Assembly: GCA_027491235.1 (NCBI GenBank)
Contig: JAIXWO010000022.1
Location: 1-64,000, forward strand
Direction of reading: 5' to 3'
Origin: Sphingomonadales bacterium
GTDB lineage: Bacteria; Pseudomonadota; Alphaproteobacteria; Sphingomonadales; Sphingomonadaceae
Length of the DNA: 64,000 nucleotides
Below, one piece after another: positions 46,491 to 55,570 of the stretch; the first letter of the stretch is position 1; every line of letters starts with the position of its first letter. The notes under the pieces are model-generated. The model saw nothing but the letters and a program-made list of their open reading frames with translations. It did not search any database and had not been told where the DNA came from. Position numbers and translations under genes: made by a program.

Positions 46491-47375
46491 TCAGGTGATG
46501 CGCAGCTTTTCTGCCCGGCGAAAAACATCCTGCACCAGCGTGTCGGTTTCCGACGCGCGCACGGCCACATTGAACGGGAGGGACGGCGGCGGGACCATGT
46601 CGGCAAGGGTGGTCAGCACCCCAGCGCGCAGCGCTTCTTCGGCCATAGCCGTTGGCGCCAGCGCCACACCGCCGCCCGCCGCCAATATATCGATGATGGT
46701 GCGGACATTGTTGCACAGATTGATCGGCGCTGTCCCCATGCCGGATTGATGCAGCGCTTCCCGCATCAACTGAAAAAGAGGCGATTGTTCTGACAAGGAC
46801 CAGACGGGCGGCGGCGTCTCCCCGCGCGCCTGCCAGCGTGCCGCAACGTCAGGGCTGGCGAGCCAGGACAGGGGTGCAGAGCCAATCTGCCGGGTTTGGA
46901 TGGCCGGATGGGCGAGGGGCCCCGCCGTAAAGGCCATATCGATATCCCCTGTGAGAAGCCGGGCGAACATGCTGGCGGTCAGATCAATCTCAAGCCGGTA
47001 GGAAAGGGCAGGCATGTCGGTTGTCAGCGCGCTCAGAAAGCTCGGCAGGCAGCTGGCTGCTGCGATTTCGCCCGCACCAATGCGGATCACCCCCGCCATT
47101 CCCGCCATGCCGCTTTCAGCGCCCAACACGCTTTGTACGTCATCCCATAAAGGGGCCAGCTTCTCCACGAGCCGGCGACCGGCAGGGGTCAGCCGCATTT
47201 TTCGCCCTTCACGCCGGAAGAGCGTGAGACCCAATTGCGCTTCCACTTCGCGCACCCGCGCGGAAATGGTCGGCTGGCTGGTGTTGAGCCGCGCGGCCGC
47301 TGCCGAAAACCCGCCCAGCCGATCAATCAAAAGCAGCGTTTCGACGTGATAAAGCGCAAGGCGATTGATAGACAT
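46491..47375 (-). CDS. LysR-family transcriptional regulator
   Basis: A 294-residue LysR-type regulator with N-terminal winged helix (HVETLLLIDRLGGFSAAAARLNTSQPTISARVREVEAQLG). Divergent from the CoA-transferase genes with 81 bp between, the classic LysR layout; the AT-rich gap (TTATTAATCAATAAA) would hold its site. It probably activates the CoA-transferase operon in response to a pathway intermediate. Confidence 0.87.
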   Translation of the reverse strand: MSINRLALYHVETLLLIDRLGGFSAAAARLNTSQPTISARVREVEAQLGLTLFRREGRKMRLTPAGRRLVEKLAPLWDDVQSVLGAESGMAGMAGVIRIGAGEIAAASCLPSFLSALTTDMPALSYRLEIDLTASMFARLLTGDIDMAFTAGPLAHPAIQTRQIGSAPLSWLASPDVAARWQARGETPPPVWSLSEQSPLFQLMREALHQSGMGTAPINLCNNVRTIIDILAAGGGVALAPTAMAEEALRAGVLTTLADMVPPPSLPFNVAVRASETDTLVQDVFRRAEKLRIT

Positions 47376-47456
47376 TATTAATCAATAAACTGAAAAATAA
47401 ATTATTAGAACTGATATTGTGGCGTGCCTATAAGCGGGGGCAGAGGAGTTCTGCCG

Positions 47457-48167
47457 ATGAGCAAAATCTATTCGAGTGCTGCTGCGGCGCTGTCTGGCGT
47501 GGTGCGCGATAATATGCTGATTGCGGCCGGTGGCTTTGGCCTGTGCGGCATCCCTGAACGGCTGATCGATGCGATCGTGGAGAGCGGCGTGATGGGTTTG
47601 ACGGTTGCCTCCAACAATGCGGGGATTGATGGCGAGGGGCTGGGCAAGCTGCTGCGCACGCGCCAGATCCGGAAGATGATCTCGTCTTATGTGGGCGAGA
47701 ATAAAGAGTTTGAGCGGCAATATCTAGCAGGCGAGCTGGAGGTGGAGTTTTGCCCGCAAGGCACGCTGGCCGAACGGATGCGCGCGGGTGGGGCGGGCAT
47801 TCCCGGCTTTTACACGAAGACCGGCGTGGGCACCGCAGTGGCCGAAGGCAAAGAGGTGAAGAGCTTTGACGGGCAGGAGTTTATCCTTGAGCGCGGCATC
47901 TTTGCCGATCTCGCGATCGTGAAAGCATGGAAGGCCGACGAAAGCGGTAACCTTATATTCCGAAAGACCGCGCGCAACTTCAACCTGCCCGCCGCCACCT
48001 GCGGCAAGATGTGCGTGGTGGAAGTGGAAGAGATCGTGCCTATGGGCAGTCTCGACCCGGACAGCATCCATTTGCCGGGCGTCTATGTCCAGCGCCTCAT
48101 CCTCGGCGCGCCTTATGACAAGAAGATTGAGTTCCGCACCGTTCGCCAAAAGGAGGCTGCCTTATGA
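47457..48167 (+). CDS. 3-oxoacid CoA-transferase subunit A
   Basis: A 236-residue alpha subunit with the family I signature ([20 protein letters not shown]) and the [13 protein letters not shown] segment. With subunit B it moves CoA from succinyl-CoA to a 3-oxo acid (3-oxoadipate or acetoacetate). AGAGGAG precedes the ATG; a start at 47424 is rejected. Which substrate it uses cannot be decided from sequence alone; the aromatic setting favours 3-oxoadipate. Confidence 0.9.
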   Translation: MSKIYSSAAAALSGVVRDNMLIAAGGFGLCGIPERLIDAIVESGVMGLTVASNNAGIDGEGLGKLLRTRQIRKMISSYVGENKEFERQYLAGELEVEFCPQGTLAERMRAGGAGIPGFYTKTGVGTAVAEGKEVKSFDGQEFILERGIFADLAIVKAWKADESGNLIFRKTARNFNLPAATCGKMCVVEVEEIVPMGSLDPDSIHLPGVYVQRLILGAPYDKKIEFRTVRQKEAAL

Positions 48168-48799
48168 GCTGGACCCGCGACGAGATGGCGGCCCGCGCCG
48201 CCAAGGAGCTTCAGGACGGCTTTTATGTGAATCTTGGCATCGGCATTCCGACCTTGGTCGCGAACTACGTGCCCAAGGACATCAAAGTGACGCTGCAGAG
48301 TGAGAACGGGATGCTCGGCATCGGACCTTTCCCCTATGAGGGGGAGGAAGATGCCGATCTGATCAATGCTGGCAAGCAGACGATCAGCGAGCTGCCGCAA
48401 AGCGCCTATTTTGACAGCGCACAGTCGTTTGCGATGATCCGCGGCGGGCATATCGACCTCACCGTGCTGGGCGCGATGGAAATTTCTGAAGGCGGGGATA
48501 TCGCCAACTGGATGATCCCCGGCAAGATGATCAAGGGCATGGGCGGCGCGATGGACTTGGTCGCGGGCGTCAAGAAGATCATTGTCGTGATGGAACACAA
48601 CGCCAAAGATGGCAGCCCGAAGTTCATCCCCCAATGTACGCTGCCGCTCACCGGCAAGAATGTGGTCGATATGATCATCACCGACCTCGCCGTGTTCCAG
48701 CGGCCAGACCATCAATCGCCGTTCAGGCTCATCGAAATGGCGCCAGGGGTCACCTTGGACGAGATCAAGGCGAAGACGACTGCCTGTTGCACGTTATAG
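48164..48799 (+). CDS. 3-oxoacid CoA-transferase subunit B
   Basis: A 211-residue beta subunit. The catalytic glutamate is in the conserved SENGMLG segment (about residue 46). Its ATG overlaps the stop of subunit A (ATGA), giving equal translation. Followed 43 bp later by the convergent integrase gene, so it is the last cargo gene of unit 2. Confidence 0.92.
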   Translation: MSWTRDEMAARAAKELQDGFYVNLGIGIPTLVANYVPKDIKVTLQSENGMLGIGPFPYEGEEDADLINAGKQTISELPQSAYFDSAQSFAMIRGGHIDLTVLGAMEISEGGDIANWMIPGKMIKGMGGAMDLVAGVKKIIVVMEHNAKDGSPKFIPQCTLPLTGKNVVDMIITDLAVFQRPDHQSPFRLIEMAPGVTLDEIKAKTTACCTL

Positions 48800-48842
48800 C
48801 AATCACCCTTCAGAGGACGTTCGCAGCAAGACGGTGACTTGC

Positions 48843-50000
48843 TCAACTCGCCAACGCCTCATCCAGCACGCTTGTAATAGAGTCCGCAGCAGTCATTGCC
48901 GGGCTAGCTGCAAGGTGAGCATATCGCGCGGTCGTCTGCACCTGGGTGTGCCCCAGAAGCTTGCCGATGATCGGAAGCGAGTGCCCAGCCGCAACTGCTG
49001 TTGAAGCGAAAGTGTGGCGCAGATCGTGAATGCGAACCCCCTCAAGCCCAGCTCTTGCTCGAACCCGCTGCCAGAAGGGCTGAAGGTCTGTAAGCCGCGC
49101 GCCGGGCAGGGCGCCCGTTATGACCCAAGGATTGCCGACAATGGCAGGTGCCTCCTCTAGGAGTTTGACAGCGGGCTTACCCAGATAAACTTTTTTCGCG
49201 CCGGTTTTTGAATCTGGAAGGTGGAGTATGGCGGCCTCCAGATCGACATATTCCCATTTCAGGGTCATGATCTCGTTCAAGCGACAGCCGGTATAAAGCA
49301 GCAGCCTAATGGCAAGGATCGCGGAGGGCATCTCCCGACCTTCCGTTTCAATTTCTCGCAGGACACTTCCCAGCCGCTTGATTTCATCAAGGCTGAGGAA
49401 CCGCTCCCGCTTCACTTCAGGGTATTTCTGGATCAGCCTACGCGGATTGCTGCCGTCCGGTCGGAGCCCCCAGAGTTCAGCAAGGTTGAACATCTTAGAG
49501 ATGATTTCGAGGCAGCGATTGGCTTGGTAGGGGACGTGCCTGAGGTCATGATGAAAACTGGCGATGTCCGCGCGCGTCACTTGCGTAACCAACATTGCGC
49601 CAAGTTTGGGTAAAATGAATTTTCCCAAGGAACGTCGATACTCTTTTGCCGTGCTCGCTTTGATCCTGAGGCTGATGTGTTGCTCGTCAAATCGCTTGGC
49701 CAAGTCTCTGACATTCGGCGCCTTACGAAGCGCATCTCGATCAGCGGCTGGGTCTTTGCCACCTAGAGCGTCGGCGAGGACTGTCAGAGCCCGTGTCCTT
49801 GCCTGTTCAGGCGTCAGGATTGTGCTTGGACCAAGCGACAGGCGGCGAGACCTGCGGCCGGTACGATATTGGATGATGTATTGTTTTCGGCCTGAGGGCA
49901 GAACCCGAAGTCCCAACCCAGGAATATCCTCATCCCACAGATAATATTCCTTTGGCCTTGGGGTAGCAGCTTCCACCGTGCGCTTGATTAATTTGGGCAT
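48843..50000 (-). CDS. int: Tyrosine integrase of the island
   Basis: A 385-residue phage-type integrase with an N-terminal DUF4102-like arm-binding domain (MPKLIKRTVEAATPRPKEYYLWDEDIPGLGLRV), a core-binding domain and a catalytic domain with R240 (TGCR), H325-D-L-R328, H351 (LGH) and Y360 (ARY). All catalytic residues are present. Members of this subfamily insert at tRNA 3' ends. The ATG at 50000 is preferred over a GTG at 50105 because the family begins here. It lies 410 bp from att copy 3, with its 5' end facing the att site. Confidence 0.93.
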   Translation of the reverse strand: MPKLIKRTVEAATPRPKEYYLWDEDIPGLGLRVLPSGRKQYIIQYRTGRRSRRLSLGPSTILTPEQARTRALTVLADALGGKDPAADRDALRKAPNVRDLAKRFDEQHISLRIKASTAKEYRRSLGKFILPKLGAMLVTQVTRADIASFHHDLRHVPYQANRCLEIISKMFNLAELWGLRPDGSNPRRLIQKYPEVKRERFLSLDEIKRLGSVLREIETEGREMPSAILAIRLLLYTGCRLNEIMTLKWEYVDLEAAILHLPDSKTGAKKVYLGKPAVKLLEEAPAIVGNPWVITGALPGARLTDLQPFWQRVRARAGLEGVRIHDLRHTFASTAVAAGHSLPIIGKLLGHTQVQTTARYAHLAASPAMTAADSITSVLDEALAS

Positions 50001-50263
50001 CTCAAAGTCGTTTTCATGGCTCGGATTTGTGACCCCAGCTGACCTCCCGCGATCTTCATGGTTGGCGGCCCAAGAAGGTGCGATTGGCTTTGCCTTCGTC
50101 GACACCGGACGTGCAAATAGGTGGAAGGTAAGTCAACTAAACTATTGAAAATAAAAATTTAATCGTGCTCTATCGTGAAAGATCGCAGAACGCTCGATCA
50201 TCAAGCAGGTCGCAGTCGAAGACTTCCTGAAAATCCACTCGAATCAGCAGGCCAATTTCTGTC
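50001..50263. other. Right arm of unit 2
   Basis: Integrase promoter region. Contains AT-rich DNA near 50140-50165 and no supported gene. Confidence 0.45.
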
Positions 50264-50284
50264 AGCACTGTGGAAGCAAGAGGG
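50264..50284 (+). repeat. Candidate integrase arm site, copy 3
   Basis: Third copy of the 21-bp repeat, here on the integrase side of the element, 126 bp before the att core. It is the only copy not followed by a left-end terminator block, as expected for the opposite arm. Confidence 0.55.
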
Positions 50285-50410
50285 ATAAAGTCGCAGCTAA
50301 TTCGAGCGAAATGGAGCGGGGCAGGGGTTGGCGAGAATGTCCCGGAAATGTCGGATTTTGGGGGCATTTGAGGGATTAATCGAGGCCTGTCGAACCCCCT
50401 TGAAACAGCA

Positions 50411-50461
50411 CTCATAACCTGAAGGTCGTAGGTTCAAATCCTACTCCCGCAACCAACAAAA
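50411..50461 (+). repeat. att core copy 3 (right end of island)
   Basis: Identical over 51 bp to the tRNA-fMet 3' end and to copy 2. After it the sequence departs from the two left ends, so this is probably the displaced original 3' end of the tRNA gene together with its old terminator. Confidence 0.92.
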
Positions 50462-50486
50462 CCCATCACATCAGACACTTTGCAAG

Positions 50487-50508
50487 AGCTCCCTTCGGGG
50501 AGCTTTTT
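50487..50508 (+). terminator. Original rrn terminator displaced by the island
   Basis: AGCTCCC / GGGAGCT with loop TTCG and TTTTT: same hairpin as at 652 and 12165, in a different flank. Confidence 0.82.
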
Positions 50509-50590
50509 GCGTTGTTAAGCCGTCGTTCTGAAGCATAGTGATGGCCGTGGCTCCGATGTTCGGCCCTGCAGCTGTCCTGTTCGGCACACG

Positions 50591-50851
50591 TCAGGCATCC
50601 CGTTCGACCAGCTCCGCAATTTCGAAGGTGAAGCGCGTCCACTTGCGCATGCGGGCGGCCTCTTCGGCGGGCACGCGCTTGCGTTTGGCTTCGGCGAGAG
50701 ACCGGCAATGGCCCCAAAAAACTTCGGTTTTGCCATTCTCCAACTCAGCGACGATCCGCCAATAATGGGTGAAGGCCTCGGTCGTCGGCCCGATTGTTTT
50801 CTCATACCCGTCGGGCATGGTGGCAGTGAGATAGCGGCGCTTCTTCTTCAT
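50591..50851 (-). CDS. Small hypothetical protein
   Basis: An 86-residue basic protein (MKKKRRYLTATMPDGYEKTIGPTTEAFTHYWRIVAELENG). Mixed strands and helices, with a Trp-rich centre; no domain I can name. First gene of the chromosome beyond the island, judged real by its composition and complete frame, though no strong binding site is seen. No functional hint from neighbours. Confidence 0.6.
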   Translation of the reverse strand: MKKKRRYLTATMPDGYEKTIGPTTEAFTHYWRIVAELENGKTEVFWGHCRSLAEAKRKRVPAEEAARMRKWTRFTFEIAELVERDA

Positions 50852-51190
50852 GGGTCACTGTCATTGCGGCCATTCGCCGGTGAAACAATGTCTTTTATCG
50901 CGCGCCGATAGTGGCACGCCGGTTTATGACCCTTTTATGATGGACACCGACCTCGACAGTCTAAGGTTGCATGGGGCGACAGGTGATAAAACCTCTCACT
51001 TTCGAACAGCTCCCTTTGGAGCACGATTTATGTTTTCTATGCTGCAGCTTGCAAACCGAAAGTCCTCCGCATGCCCAAAAGCGTCGCTCAACGTGCCTTT
51101 CCTTGGCTAAATAGTCATCGAAGCTCTGATTAGGCTTGCGGAGCCCGCAATAGGCCTGCCAATCGGGGCTCTGCTGAAAGGATGACATAA
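50852..51190. other. 339-bp stretch without a supported gene
   Basis: A leftward frame of about 75 codons (50961-51188) shows no domain or binding site. The right edge holds the SDR promoter and AAGGATGAC before its ATG. Confidence 0.4.
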
Positions 51191-51973
51191 ATGAAAATTG
51201 ATACGACCACGTCTGCAGTTGTGACTGGCGGCGCTTCCGGATTGGGCCGTGCTACAGCAGAGGCTCTTGCTGCCGCGGGCGTCAAAGTTGCCATTTTTGA
51301 CTTGAATGAAGAAGCCGGAGCGGAAGTTGCCGAGGCTATTGGCGGGCTATTCTGCAAGGTCGACATTATGGACGAGGCCTCCGTTGTCGCCGGGTTTGAA
51401 ACGGCGCGGGCCGCCCATGGTCAGGAACGGGTTCTGGTGCACTGCGCGATGGCGACCCGTCGCGGCAAGACGCTGGCCTTTGACAAGGAAGCCGGCAAGT
51501 TGAAGCGCCTGTCGACCGAAGACTATGCCTATGGTGTCCACGGTATTCTGATCGCCAGCTACAGGCTTGCCTCGCTGGCTGCCGAAGGAATGGCAACACT
51601 CGAACCGCTGGAAGATGGCGAGCGCGGCGTGATCACGCTGACGGCGTCGGTTGCAGCTCAGGACGGGCAGATCGGGCAAATTACCTATGGTTCTGCCAAG
51701 GCGGGCGTGAATGGAATGGTCTTGCCGATGGCACGTGACCTGATGGACCTTGGCATTCGCGTCAACTCAATCATGCCCGGTATCTTCGCGACGCCGCTGA
51801 TGCTCGGCGCAAAGCCGCAGGTGCTGGATAGCCTTGCCGCGTCGGTGCCGTTCCCCAAGCGACTGGGCAAGCCGGAAGAATTTGGCAGCCTTGTCATGGA
51901 ACTGGTGCGCAACAGCTATTTCAACGGACAGAGCATCCGTCTGGATGGCGGTATCCGCATGGCGCCGCGTTGA
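51191..51973 (+). CDS. SDR, 3-hydroxyacyl-CoA dehydrogenase type II-like
   Basis: A 260-residue SDR with VVTGGASGLGRATAE as cofactor site and catalytic YGSAK. Proportions and the acidic residue after the second strand (FDLNEEA) indicate NAD use; it resembles HSD10-type 3-hydroxyacyl-CoA dehydrogenases. The usual NNAG is replaced by HCAMA, a departure shared with some HSD10-like proteins. AAGGATG precedes the ATG. Next to an acyl-CoA dehydrogenase on the same strand, so a beta-oxidation-like pair. Confidence 0.82.
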   Translation: MKIDTTTSAVVTGGASGLGRATAEALAAAGVKVAIFDLNEEAGAEVAEAIGGLFCKVDIMDEASVVAGFETARAAHGQERVLVHCAMATRRGKTLAFDKEAGKLKRLSTEDYAYGVHGILIASYRLASLAAEGMATLEPLEDGERGVITLTASVAAQDGQIGQITYGSAKAGVNGMVLPMARDLMDLGIRVNSIMPGIFATPLMLGAKPQVLDSLAASVPFPKRLGKPEEFGSLVMELVRNSYFNGQSIRLDGGIRMAPR

Positions 51974-52036
51974 TTTCCATAGACGACCAGAACAGAGGTC
52001 TTCTGCATCTCCAAAAATTGTTGGAAGGGTTTCGCT

Positions 52037-53203
52037 ATGAATTTCGAGCTCGCTGAAGAGCATCGCATGCTGAAGGATCTGGTCCGAAAGTTTGTGGATT
52101 CAGAGTTATTGCCGCTGGAAAGTGGTGTCCTGCAAAAGGAGTCGTCCGGGCAAGGCAGCTACCTGACCGCTGAACAATTGGCCAAGGTGGATGCGGTGTC
52201 GCGTGATCTTGGGCTTTGGGGGCTTGATGCGCCGGAAGAAGTCGGGGGCATGAATTTGCCGATGGTCGCCATGGTTGGCGTGAATGAAGAATTGGGTCGC
52301 ACGGCAACGCCATATACTTTGCCGCCAGATTCCCCGAACTTGCGGATGATGATGGTCGCCGCCGATGAACGCCAGCGGGAGGCGTATCTTGCCCCCTATG
52401 TGCGCGGCGAAACCATTTCTGCGATCGGGATTTCGGAACCGGGCGCGGGGGCAGACCCTGCCCAGATGAAAACAACAGCGGTTCAGGACGGGGATGACTG
52501 GGTCATCAACGGCCGCAAGATCTGGATCACGAAGGCGGACGAAGCGCATTTCACGATCCTGATGGCGGTGACGGATAAGAACCCGGATGGCCGCAATGGC
52601 ATGTCTGCGTTTCTGGTTGACCGCGATACGCCGGGCTTCAACGTGCTGCGCAAGATCCCGATGATTGACGGCACCGCAACCTATGAGATTGCGCTGGAAG
52701 ATTGCCGCGTTCCGGGCTGGAAATTGCTCGGCAAACGCGGACAGGGCTTTGCGCCGATGCAGGTCCGTTTGGGCACACGCCGTATTGAAATGGCGTCCTG
52801 GTCCATCGGGATGGCGCAGCGCGCGCTGGATATGATGATCGATTATGCACCGCAGCGGGTGACGTTCGGTAAGCCGCTGGCCTCGCGCCAAACGATACAG
52901 AACTGGGTCGCCGATGCGGCAACGCGCATCCATGCGATGCGGTTGATGACCTATGATTGTGCGTGGAAGCTCGATGAGGGTCGCGACACGCGCCAGGAAA
53001 TCTCGATGGTCAAATCCTATTGCACTGAGGCGGCCTATGACATTGTTGACCATGCGATGCAGATGTTTGGCGGCATGGGCATGACGCGGGAATTGCCGCT
53101 GTATCTGATGTCAGCAAAGCTGCGCACGATGCGGATTTATGATGGCCCAAGCGAAATCCACAATTGGGTCGTGGCGCGCAATCTGCTGGGCACGCGGGAC
53201 TAA
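52037..53203 (+). CDS. Acyl-CoA dehydrogenase
   Basis: A 388-residue flavoprotein. Signatures: GISEPGAGADPAQMKTTA, DDWVINGRKIWITKA, and QMFGGMGMTRELPL near the C terminus. The catalytic base is not evident at the usual Glu position before the final helix; Arg-Ile-Tyr-Asp-Gly-Pro-Ser-Glu (DGPSEIHNWVVARNLLG) is the conserved tail. It oxidises an acyl-CoA to the enoyl-CoA. GGAAGGG lies about ten bases before the ATG. Probably co-transcribed with the SDR. Confidence 0.9.
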   Translation: MNFELAEEHRMLKDLVRKFVDSELLPLESGVLQKESSGQGSYLTAEQLAKVDAVSRDLGLWGLDAPEEVGGMNLPMVAMVGVNEELGRTATPYTLPPDSPNLRMMMVAADERQREAYLAPYVRGETISAIGISEPGAGADPAQMKTTAVQDGDDWVINGRKIWITKADEAHFTILMAVTDKNPDGRNGMSAFLVDRDTPGFNVLRKIPMIDGTATYEIALEDCRVPGWKLLGKRGQGFAPMQVRLGTRRIEMASWSIGMAQRALDMMIDYAPQRVTFGKPLASRQTIQNWVADAATRIHAMRLMTYDCAWKLDEGRDTRQEISMVKSYCTEAAYDIVDHAMQMFGGMGMTRELPLYLMSAKLRTMRIYDGPSEIHNWVVARNLLGTRD

Positions 53204-53352
53204 GGTGATGGTATTAGCGCCGGATGGGTGCGCTCATCCGGTGCTGGTCCGTCACTTTAGTGTTTCCCGAAGCGCGCGAACGACCATGTGTATGTCGTGC
53301 GCTTTTATGCATTTGCCCCGTCAGCTGTGCCTTGCTGAATGCACTGAAAAAT

Positions 53353-53367
53353 GTAAGTATTACTTAC
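53353..53367. promoter_or_regulatory. Palindrome upstream of the SDR
   Basis: GTAAGT-ATT-ACTTAC, perfect 6-bp arms, in the promoter region before the gene at 53412 and directly ahead of TATAAC. Typical of TetR or similar dimeric repressors; no matching regulator gene is nearby. Confidence 0.5.
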
Positions 53368-53411
53368 TATAACGCGGTCACATTGTGGTCGCTTTCAGGG
53401 GAGTTTGGGCC

Positions 53412-54320
53412 ATGGATCATTTTGAAAACGAGATCGCCTTCATCACCGGTGGTGCATCCGGCGCGGGTTTTGGTCAGGCGCAGGTGTTTGGTCGGGCCGG
53501 GTGCCGCATTGTGATTGCCGACATCCGCCCGCAGCCTGTTGAAGAGGCTCTGGCGCAGCTGAGGGCGGACGGCATCACAGCGCACGGCATTGTGCTCGAT
53601 ATCATGGATCGCGTGGCTTATGCGCGCGCCGCGGACGAGGTTGAGCAGGTCTTTGGCGCGCCGCCCTCGCTTTTGTTCAACACCGCTGGTGTGAACAGCT
53701 TCGGGCCGGTTGAGAACACATCTTATGATGACTTTGACTGGATCGTCGGTGTCAATTTGGGCGGTGTGATCAATGGTATGGTGACCTTTGTTCCGCGCAT
53801 GATTGCATCTGGCCGCCCGGGGCATATCGTCACGACATCGTCGCTCGGCGGTTTAATGGGTAGCGCTTTTGCAGCGCCCTATTCCGCCGCCAAGGCCGCG
53901 GTCATCAACCTGATGGAGAGCTATCGCCAAGGACTGGAGAAGCACAACATCGGCGTGTCCGTTCTCTGTCCGGCCAACATCAAATCAAATATCGCAGAGG
54001 CCAGCAAGCTGCGCCCCGCGTCCTTCGGGCAGAGCGGCTATGTTGAGAATGAAGACACTGTGGCGTCGCTGCACAGTATCCATATTCACGGCATGGAGCC
54101 CGTTCAGTTGGCTGAATATGTGAAGGCTGGCATCGAGGCGAATGAGCTTTACATCATCCCCTATCCCGAGGCGAAGGAGGGCTTGCGCGATCATTTTGAC
54201 AAGATCGTGGAGTCCGTTCTGCCGCTGGAGGCAGACCCGGAAGGCGCGCGGTTGCGGACGGAAGCGCTTCAGAACTGGGCGGCGGGTCGGGCAGCGGCCT
54301 TTAACGAGAAAGAAGCCTGA
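53412..54320 (+). CDS. Short-chain dehydrogenase/reductase
   Basis: A 302-residue SDR with FITGGASGAGFGQAQ as cofactor site and YSAAK as catalytic pair, longer at the C terminus than the classical 250 residues. CAGGGGAG precedes the ATG by eight bases; a start at 53385 is rejected. Alone between a palindromic promoter and a strong terminator, thus a single-gene unit. Substrate unknown. Confidence 0.86.
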   Translation: MDHFENEIAFITGGASGAGFGQAQVFGRAGCRIVIADIRPQPVEEALAQLRADGITAHGIVLDIMDRVAYARAADEVEQVFGAPPSLLFNTAGVNSFGPVENTSYDDFDWIVGVNLGGVINGMVTFVPRMIASGRPGHIVTTSSLGGLMGSAFAAPYSAAKAAVINLMESYRQGLEKHNIGVSVLCPANIKSNIAEASKLRPASFGQSGYVENEDTVASLHSIHIHGMEPVQLAEYVKAGIEANELYIIPYPEAKEGLRDHFDKIVESVLPLEADPEGARLRTEALQNWAAGRAAAFNEKEA

Positions 54321-54328
54321 CCGAACAA

Positions 54329-54352
54329 AAGGCCCGCCATTTGGCGGGCCTT
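54329..54352 (+). terminator. Strong bidirectional terminator
   Basis: AAGGCCCGCC-ATTT-GGCGGGCCTT: perfect 10-bp stem directly after the SDR stop. It can serve the convergent MetE-like gene as well. Confidence 0.9.
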
Positions 54353-54377
54353 CGTTGTTTCAGGTAATGCGCTTAGA

Positions 54378-55505
54378 TTAAAGGCGGCTGGCCGCGATGT
54401 CCGCGCCTTCGCGCAGGCACTTTAGCTTCTTCCAGGTCACGGCAGGGTCAATCTTCCCATAGCCGGCAAAGGTGCCAAAGCCGCAGTCCGTGCTGGCGAC
54501 TACGCGATCTGCGCCAACAATAGCGGCGAAACGTTCAATGCGCTGGGCGATCAATTCCGGATGCTCGACATAGTTGGAACAGGTGTCGATCACGCCCGGC
54601 GCCAGGATCTTGTTGTCGGGGATTTTGGTGTCCTTCCAGACTTTCCATTCATGCTCATGACGCGGGTTGGCCGCTTCGAACAAGATGGTGGCCGGACGCG
54701 CCTTCAGGATGATGTCCATCACGCGTTCCAAAGGAATGTCGTGATCATGCGGGCCTTCATAATTGCCCCAGCAGATGTGCATCCGCATCTGTTCCGGCGG
54801 AATATTTGCCGTCGCCGCATTCAACGCTTCCACATTCGCTTCAGCGATTTTGAGGAAGTCTTCTTCCGACGCATCCTGATATCCCGTGTGGCGCGACATA
54901 GCGAGGTCGGGGCAGTCGAGCTGCAGATAGAAGCCCGTTGCTGCGATCGCTTCATATTCCGGACGCATCGCGATCACGAGATCGGCCAGATAGGCTTCAT
55001 GGCTCGGATAAAATTGGTTGGGCTGGAAGGCGGTGATGAGGCCGGGGGAGGCCGCATTCATGAAGCCGGACACGGGCTTGCCCGACATCGCCTTTTGGAA
55101 GCGGCGGATATCCTCATGGCAGGGTTCAATATTGACGAGCTTTACTTCGCCAATGCAGGCGGCGCGGACAAACTCCTGATCTCCCATAACGGCCGCCAGC
55201 TTCTTGCGAAACTCGGGCAGGGGCGCGAGATCAAGCGCGGGCTTGCGCGGCACGTCGCCACCAAAACCCGAAAGGCGTTCGGTAATGTAAGTTGAATAGC
55301 CGACCTTGCCGAGTTCGCCATCGCTGGCGACGGAAACGCCGGCGTCCATCTGTTTGATAACGGCGGCATCAACAGCGCGTTGAACGACAGCATCAAACTC
55401 TGCCACGTCATAATCTTCGCCATGGTCCCGCGCCAAGAGCAGCGGTACCAGTTCATCCCCGCGAGGAAGGCTGCCCACATGGGTCGTTTCGATAAACTTG
55501 GACAT
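54378..55505 (-). CDS. Cobalamin-independent methionine synthase-like methyltransferase
   Basis: A 375-residue protein corresponding to the catalytic half of MetE (full-length MetE has about 750 residues). The zinc ligands are kept: H-x-C in RMHICWGNYEGPHDHD and Cys in STDCGFGTF, plus the N-terminal HVGSLPRG that binds substrate. Such short MetE homologues move a methyl group from folate or another donor to a thiol. Divergent from the LigM-like gene with a shared regulatory site, so it may take the methyl group that LigM releases. The ATG at 55505 is preferred to 55520. Confidence 0.85.
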   Translation of the reverse strand: MSKFIETTHVGSLPRGDELVPLLLARDHGEDYDVAEFDAVVQRAVDAAVIKQMDAGVSVASDGELGKVGYSTYITERLSGFGGDVPRKPALDLAPLPEFRKKLAAVMGDQEFVRAACIGEVKLVNIEPCHEDIRRFQKAMSGKPVSGFMNAASPGLITAFQPNQFYPSHEAYLADLVIAMRPEYEAIAATGFYLQLDCPDLAMSRHTGYQDASEEDFLKIAEANVEALNAATANIPPEQMRMHICWGNYEGPHDHDIPLERVMDIILKARPATILFEAANPRHEHEWKVWKDTKIPDNKILAPGVIDTCSNYVEHPELIAQRIERFAAIVGADRVVASTDCGFGTFAGYGKIDPAVTWKKLKCLREGADIAASRL

Positions 55506-55544
55506 AACTCTCCCTCTCAATTTCCACTAGCGCTGTGACATTCA

Positions 55545-55558
55545 TTCATATATGCGAA
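55545..55558. promoter_or_regulatory. Candidate IclR operator (ligM/metE-like promoter)
   Basis: TTCATATATGCGAA. The exact reverse complement lies at 57740 in front of the IclR gene. It sits in the 65 bp between the divergent MetE-like and LigM-like genes. Confidence 0.7.
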
Positions 55559-55570
55559 CCATTCGTCAAT

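Larger units (their letters stand above)
12079..50410. mobile_element. Island unit 2: integrase- and primase-bearing catabolic element
   Basis: About 38.3 kb bounded by direct att copies. It begins with a replication module (AlpA-like protein, primase-helicase, iterons), carries two aromatic pathways, and ends with an intact integrase whose start is 410 bp from the att copy at 50411. No conjugation or capsid genes are present, so it would need a helper to transfer between cells. Internal IS remnants (34789, 43849, 45764) show that the cargo was assembled stepwise. Element boundaries are well supported; autonomous replication and mobility are inferred. Confidence 0.85.

Noticed and set aside
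46491-48799. CoA-transferase as part of the box pathway itself
   Set aside because: The box route ends in a thiolase step on a CoA ester already formed; the transferase belongs to a 3-oxoacid branch with its own LysR regulator.
48843-50105. Integrase start at the GTG at 50105
   Set aside because: It adds 35 residues without family similarity; the conserved N-terminal domain begins at the ATG at 50000.
52106-53053. Long leftward open frame opposite the acyl-CoA dehydrogenase
   Set aside because: Antisense of a well-conserved enzyme; arginine- and histidine-rich composition is typical of shadows in GC-rich DNA.
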